A stretch of DNA of 64,000 bases. Origin: UBA2653 sp964572685. Lineage in GTDB: Bacteria > Pseudomonadota > Gammaproteobacteria > Legionellales > Legionellaceae. Every line of letters begins with the position of its first letter. Position 1 is the first letter of the stretch. Positions 62,288-64,000 of this stretch are shown one piece after another. The DNA is taken from assembly GCA_964572685.1 (NCBI GenBank), contig CAZNFJ010000001.1:14386-78385 (forward strand), given 5' to 3'. Under the pieces are notes generated by a model that did not search any database, was not told the DNA's origin, and saw nothing but the letters and a program-made list of their open reading frames with translations. The translations under genes and the position numbers were made by a program.

Positions 62288-63030
62288 GACTTGACCCTGT
62301 TATCTGGGTAAAGTAATTTTATATTTCGATAAAAACTATTGTGTGCACTGTAGTATGCCAAAACTAGACCATCTTTGCCTTCGAGAATACCACCTTGAAT
62401 GAAATAGCAACGAATAAACATCCAGAAACTACTGAATACCGTTTTACGCATAGAGGGTGTGCATTGATGTTTTCGAATTTCAGCTGTCAGCGATGAGTAT
62501 TGATTCATTTTATCGATGGCATGGCTTAAATCTTGATAGGAGTGATGTAAAATTCCCGATTTTATTCGACCAATGCGAGTATTTTCAGGTAACACAATGG
62601 ATTCATGAACTATATTTTCGGTGTAGCTTGCCCCTCCTCGCTTAAATAGGCGAATATGGTTTTTAGGTGACATGGAATATTTTAAGGTGCGACCATAAAA
62701 TTGTAACCAAATGGGCATTTGATAAGCTGATGCTTTATTTTCGAGCATGGCTTTTTCTATGGATTTTTTGAGCTCTTCACTCACGGTTTCATCAGCATCC
62801 AGATTTAAAACCCATGGTTGTGTAGCATGATCTAATGCGCGTTGCTTTTGAATACCGTAGCCGGGCCAATCAGTGACAAAGACTTTATCGGTGTATTGTT
62901 TGGCAATCTCAACGGTGTTATCAGTACTTCCAGAGTCTAAAACAATAAGTTCAGTGGCCCATTTGACAGATTCTAGACAACGAGCAAGATTCAAAGCTTC
63001 ATTTTTAACAATGATAATGACGCTGAGCAT
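62281..63030 (-). CDS. waaE: LPS core glycosyltransferase, family 2 (WaaE/KdtX-like)
   Basis: 249 aa. SVIIIVKNEALNLARCLESVKW, ELIVLDSGSTDNTVEIA and NLDADETVSEEL are GT2 A-fold signatures; the later WLQFYGRTLKYS and IVHESIVL are typical of WaaE-type beta-1,4-glucosyltransferases that modify heptose I of the inner core. Its company with waaC fits. No membrane helix. It is the first gene of the leftward cluster; the promoter would lie in 63031-63120. Confidence 0.87.
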   Translation of the reverse strand: MLSVIIIVKNEALNLARCLESVKWATELIVLDSGSTDNTVEIAKQYTDKVFVTDWPGYGIQKQRALDHATQPWVLNLDADETVSEELKKSIEKAMLENKASAYQMPIWLQFYGRTLKYSMSPKNHIRLFKRGGASYTENIVHESIVLPENTRIGRIKSGILHHSYQDLSHAIDKMNQYSSLTAEIRKHQCTPSMRKTVFSSFWMFIRCYFIQGGILEGKDGLVLAYYSAHNSFYRNIKLLYPDNRVKSC

Positions 63031-63385
63031 GATTGAGCATGACTCCTCAATTAGTGAATTTTATCATTTTTGGGGAGTCTAGCATGTTTTAGGAAGGAGA
63101 ACAAAGTGCTGTTTTGGATTATTTTTTGTGATTTTTGATTGCTTAATATAAAAATTTATGAAATGATTAAAATCGTTTTGAATTTTTTATTATCAAAGTT
63201 ATGTGTTCTAAATCATTTTATCAAAGTCTTTGTTTGAACAAGAATTTGTTGAATGGTTTTGCTTTGCCTGTATTTTTTGTGGTGATGATTTGCCTTTCCT
63301 TTCCCTAGGGTTGCGTTTTTATACCATTTAGCACCCTAGGGTGCAACGGATAAATGGCACTATTTTCACAATAAAAAGGCAACAT
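63031..63385. other. 355-nt intergenic region upstream of the MFS gene
   Basis: No gene seen. It is very AT-rich and separates the divergent WaaE-like and MFS genes, so it should contain both promoters; I found no confident -35/-10 pair. Near its right end it holds the CCCTAGGG palindromes listed separately. Confidence 0.5.
63303..63344. promoter_or_regulatory. Two CCCTAGGG palindromes, candidate operator
   Basis: CCCTAGGG occurs at 63303-63310 and 63334-63341, 31 nt apart (about three helical turns). The second copy is the centre of the perfect 14-bp palindrome GCACCCTAGGGTGC (63331-63344). They lie 40-80 nt upstream of the MFS start, where a regulator could bind. Confidence 0.5.
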
Positions 63386-63712
63386 ATGATGACTAATAAA
63401 TTTAAATCAACTCGGGCATTCGCTATTTTAACTTTAGCCGCTTTATTTTTTTTCTATAAATATATTCTACAAAACTTTCCAAGTGTCATGACGCATGAAC
63501 TTATGCAAGCCTTTCATGTTGAAGGGCTCGGTATTGGCGTTTTATCAAGTGCCTATTTTTGGACATACTTGCTTGTACCATTGTTTGCTGGAATTTTGTT
63601 AGACACCTACGGCGTACGGTGGATAAGCAGTTTTGCAATTGCCACTGCAGCCTTGGGTTTGTTGGTGTTTTGTAAATCCGAGGAACTCAATGGTGCGATA
63701 GTAGGGCAATGA
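63386..63712 (+). pseudogene. MFS transporter, truncated by an insertion
   Basis: ATG 63386 (after ACAT; an ATG at 63389 is also possible) begins a typical MFS N-terminus: a first membrane helix (FAILTLAALFFFYKYILQNF), FPSVMTHELMQAFHVEG and a second helix ending in the loop LLDTYGVRWISS, then a third helix. MFS homology stops near 63672 (LGLLVFC), and the frame runs only 12 more codons. About three of twelve helices remain. The family resembles the MFS and Pht-type permeases frequent in Legionella; the substrate is unknown. Confidence 0.8.
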
Positions 63713-63979
63713 TATGGACTCATCCTCCCTTTTACCCGGCTACTAAAATGATCCAAAATGGTAGGGTTAACCAAAATCTATCGGAAGGAGAGTCCAATGA
63801 AGAATATTACTGTATTAGGCATTGATTTGGCAAAAGATGTTTTTCAGTTACACGGAGTAAATGAACATGGGAAAAAGATACTTGGTAAAAAAGTAACACG
63901 GTCGGCATTGCCCACGTTAATTGCTCAGTTGCCGAAGTGTAAAGTAGTAATAGAGCTCTTGCATAACTTAATAAATTGA
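63676..63979 (+). mobile_element. Left-end fragment of an IS110-family insertion sequence
   Basis: The boundary is approximate: it is placed where MFS similarity ends. It contains ~120 nt of non-coding left end and the first part of an IS110-type transposase. Transposase similarity stops near 63957, so this is a remnant, or it is interrupted by something that continues beyond the window. Confidence 0.65.
63797..63979 (+). pseudogene. IS110-family transposase, N-terminal remnant
   Basis: 60 aa from ATG 63797 with a strong SD (GGAAGGAG). MKNITVLGIDLAKDVFQLHG is the IS110 DEDD-domain start with its first catalytic Asp, and KCKVVIE follows at the usual distance, but the expected ACGGAHYWAR is replaced by LLHNLIN and a stop. 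Full-length IS110 transposases are ~330 aa, so it is inactive. Codon use and GC content differ little from the surroundings. Confidence 0.8.
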
Positions 63980-64000
63980 TTAAACTTGTTGATTTTTGGC

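Noticed and set aside
1..64000. CRISPR arrays, prophage or restriction-modification systems
   Set aside because: No regularly spaced direct repeats, phage structural genes or restriction/modification motifs were seen anywhere in the window.

Overview
The window looks like the chromosome of an AT-rich, host-associated gammaproteobacterium of the order Legionellales (Coxiella / Rickettsiella / Berkiella-like). Three things support this. It carries region I of a Dot/Icm type IVB secretion system (icmX, icmW, icmV, two dotA copies, dotB, dotC, dotD). It has gammaproteobacterial housekeeping operons in classical order. IcmW and the stringent starvation proteins closely resemble their Legionella/gammaproteobacterial relatives. 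I cannot name genus or species from sequence alone.

Layout. 1-4035: an edge-truncated DUF6671-like protein, a Sua5/TsaC tRNA-modification enzyme and a convergent 771-residue protein of unknown function. 4108-12459: a tRNA-Val(GAC) with its own promoter and terminator, then the translation cluster thrS-infC-rpmI-rplT, pheS-pheT-ihfA, a [2Fe-2S] thioredoxin-like ferredoxin, and rplM-rpsI. infC appears to start with the rare AUU codon. 12460-15161: a gene-poor stretch, a TraT-like lipoprotein and two tandem outer-membrane barrel paralogues. 15329-24471: petABC (bc1 complex with a PPWY Qo motif and a short cytochrome c1), sspAB, then the chained genes nnrD-tsaE-amidase-mutL-miaA and a small zinc-finger gene.

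24468-35288: the Dot/Icm block. icmXW run leftwards, icmV-dotA-dotA2 run rightwards and dotDCB run leftwards into the 3' end of dotA2. The tandem, strongly diverged dotA pair, with what looks like a promoter between the copies, is the most striking feature of the window.

35344-42184: rsmD, ftsY-ftsE-ftsX-rpoH, adenosine deaminase, a small conserved protein, a hotdog thioesterase and ferrochelatase. 42245-48407: a surface-polysaccharide locus (processive GT2 synthase, membrane-anchored HEAT protein, TPR+YaiO barrel, sugar epimerase) with a divergent UDP-sugar dehydrogenase. 48504-54300: ssb, coaBC, dut, algC-type phosphomannomutase, a TPR-methyltransferase containing a perfect 17-bp inverted repeat, rdgB and a tiny lipoprotein. 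54359-57523: an ankyrin protein (candidate Dot/Icm effector) and an exported catalase-peroxidase carrying a G10 tract. 57520-63030: lepA-lepB-rnc, then an LPS core cluster (waaC, a degenerate 2OG-oxygenase-like remnant, a WaaE-like transferase). 63031-64000: an MFS transporter gene behind a double CCCTAGGG site, broken by an IS110-family fragment.

Genes are packed tightly. Co-directional neighbours often overlap by 4 nt (ATGA), and several convergent pairs share a TTAA/CTAA stop tetranucleotide, leaving no room for terminators. Many database-style ORF starts lie upstream of the probable true starts; I moved them where a Shine-Dalgarno (SD), promoter or family N-terminus justified it.
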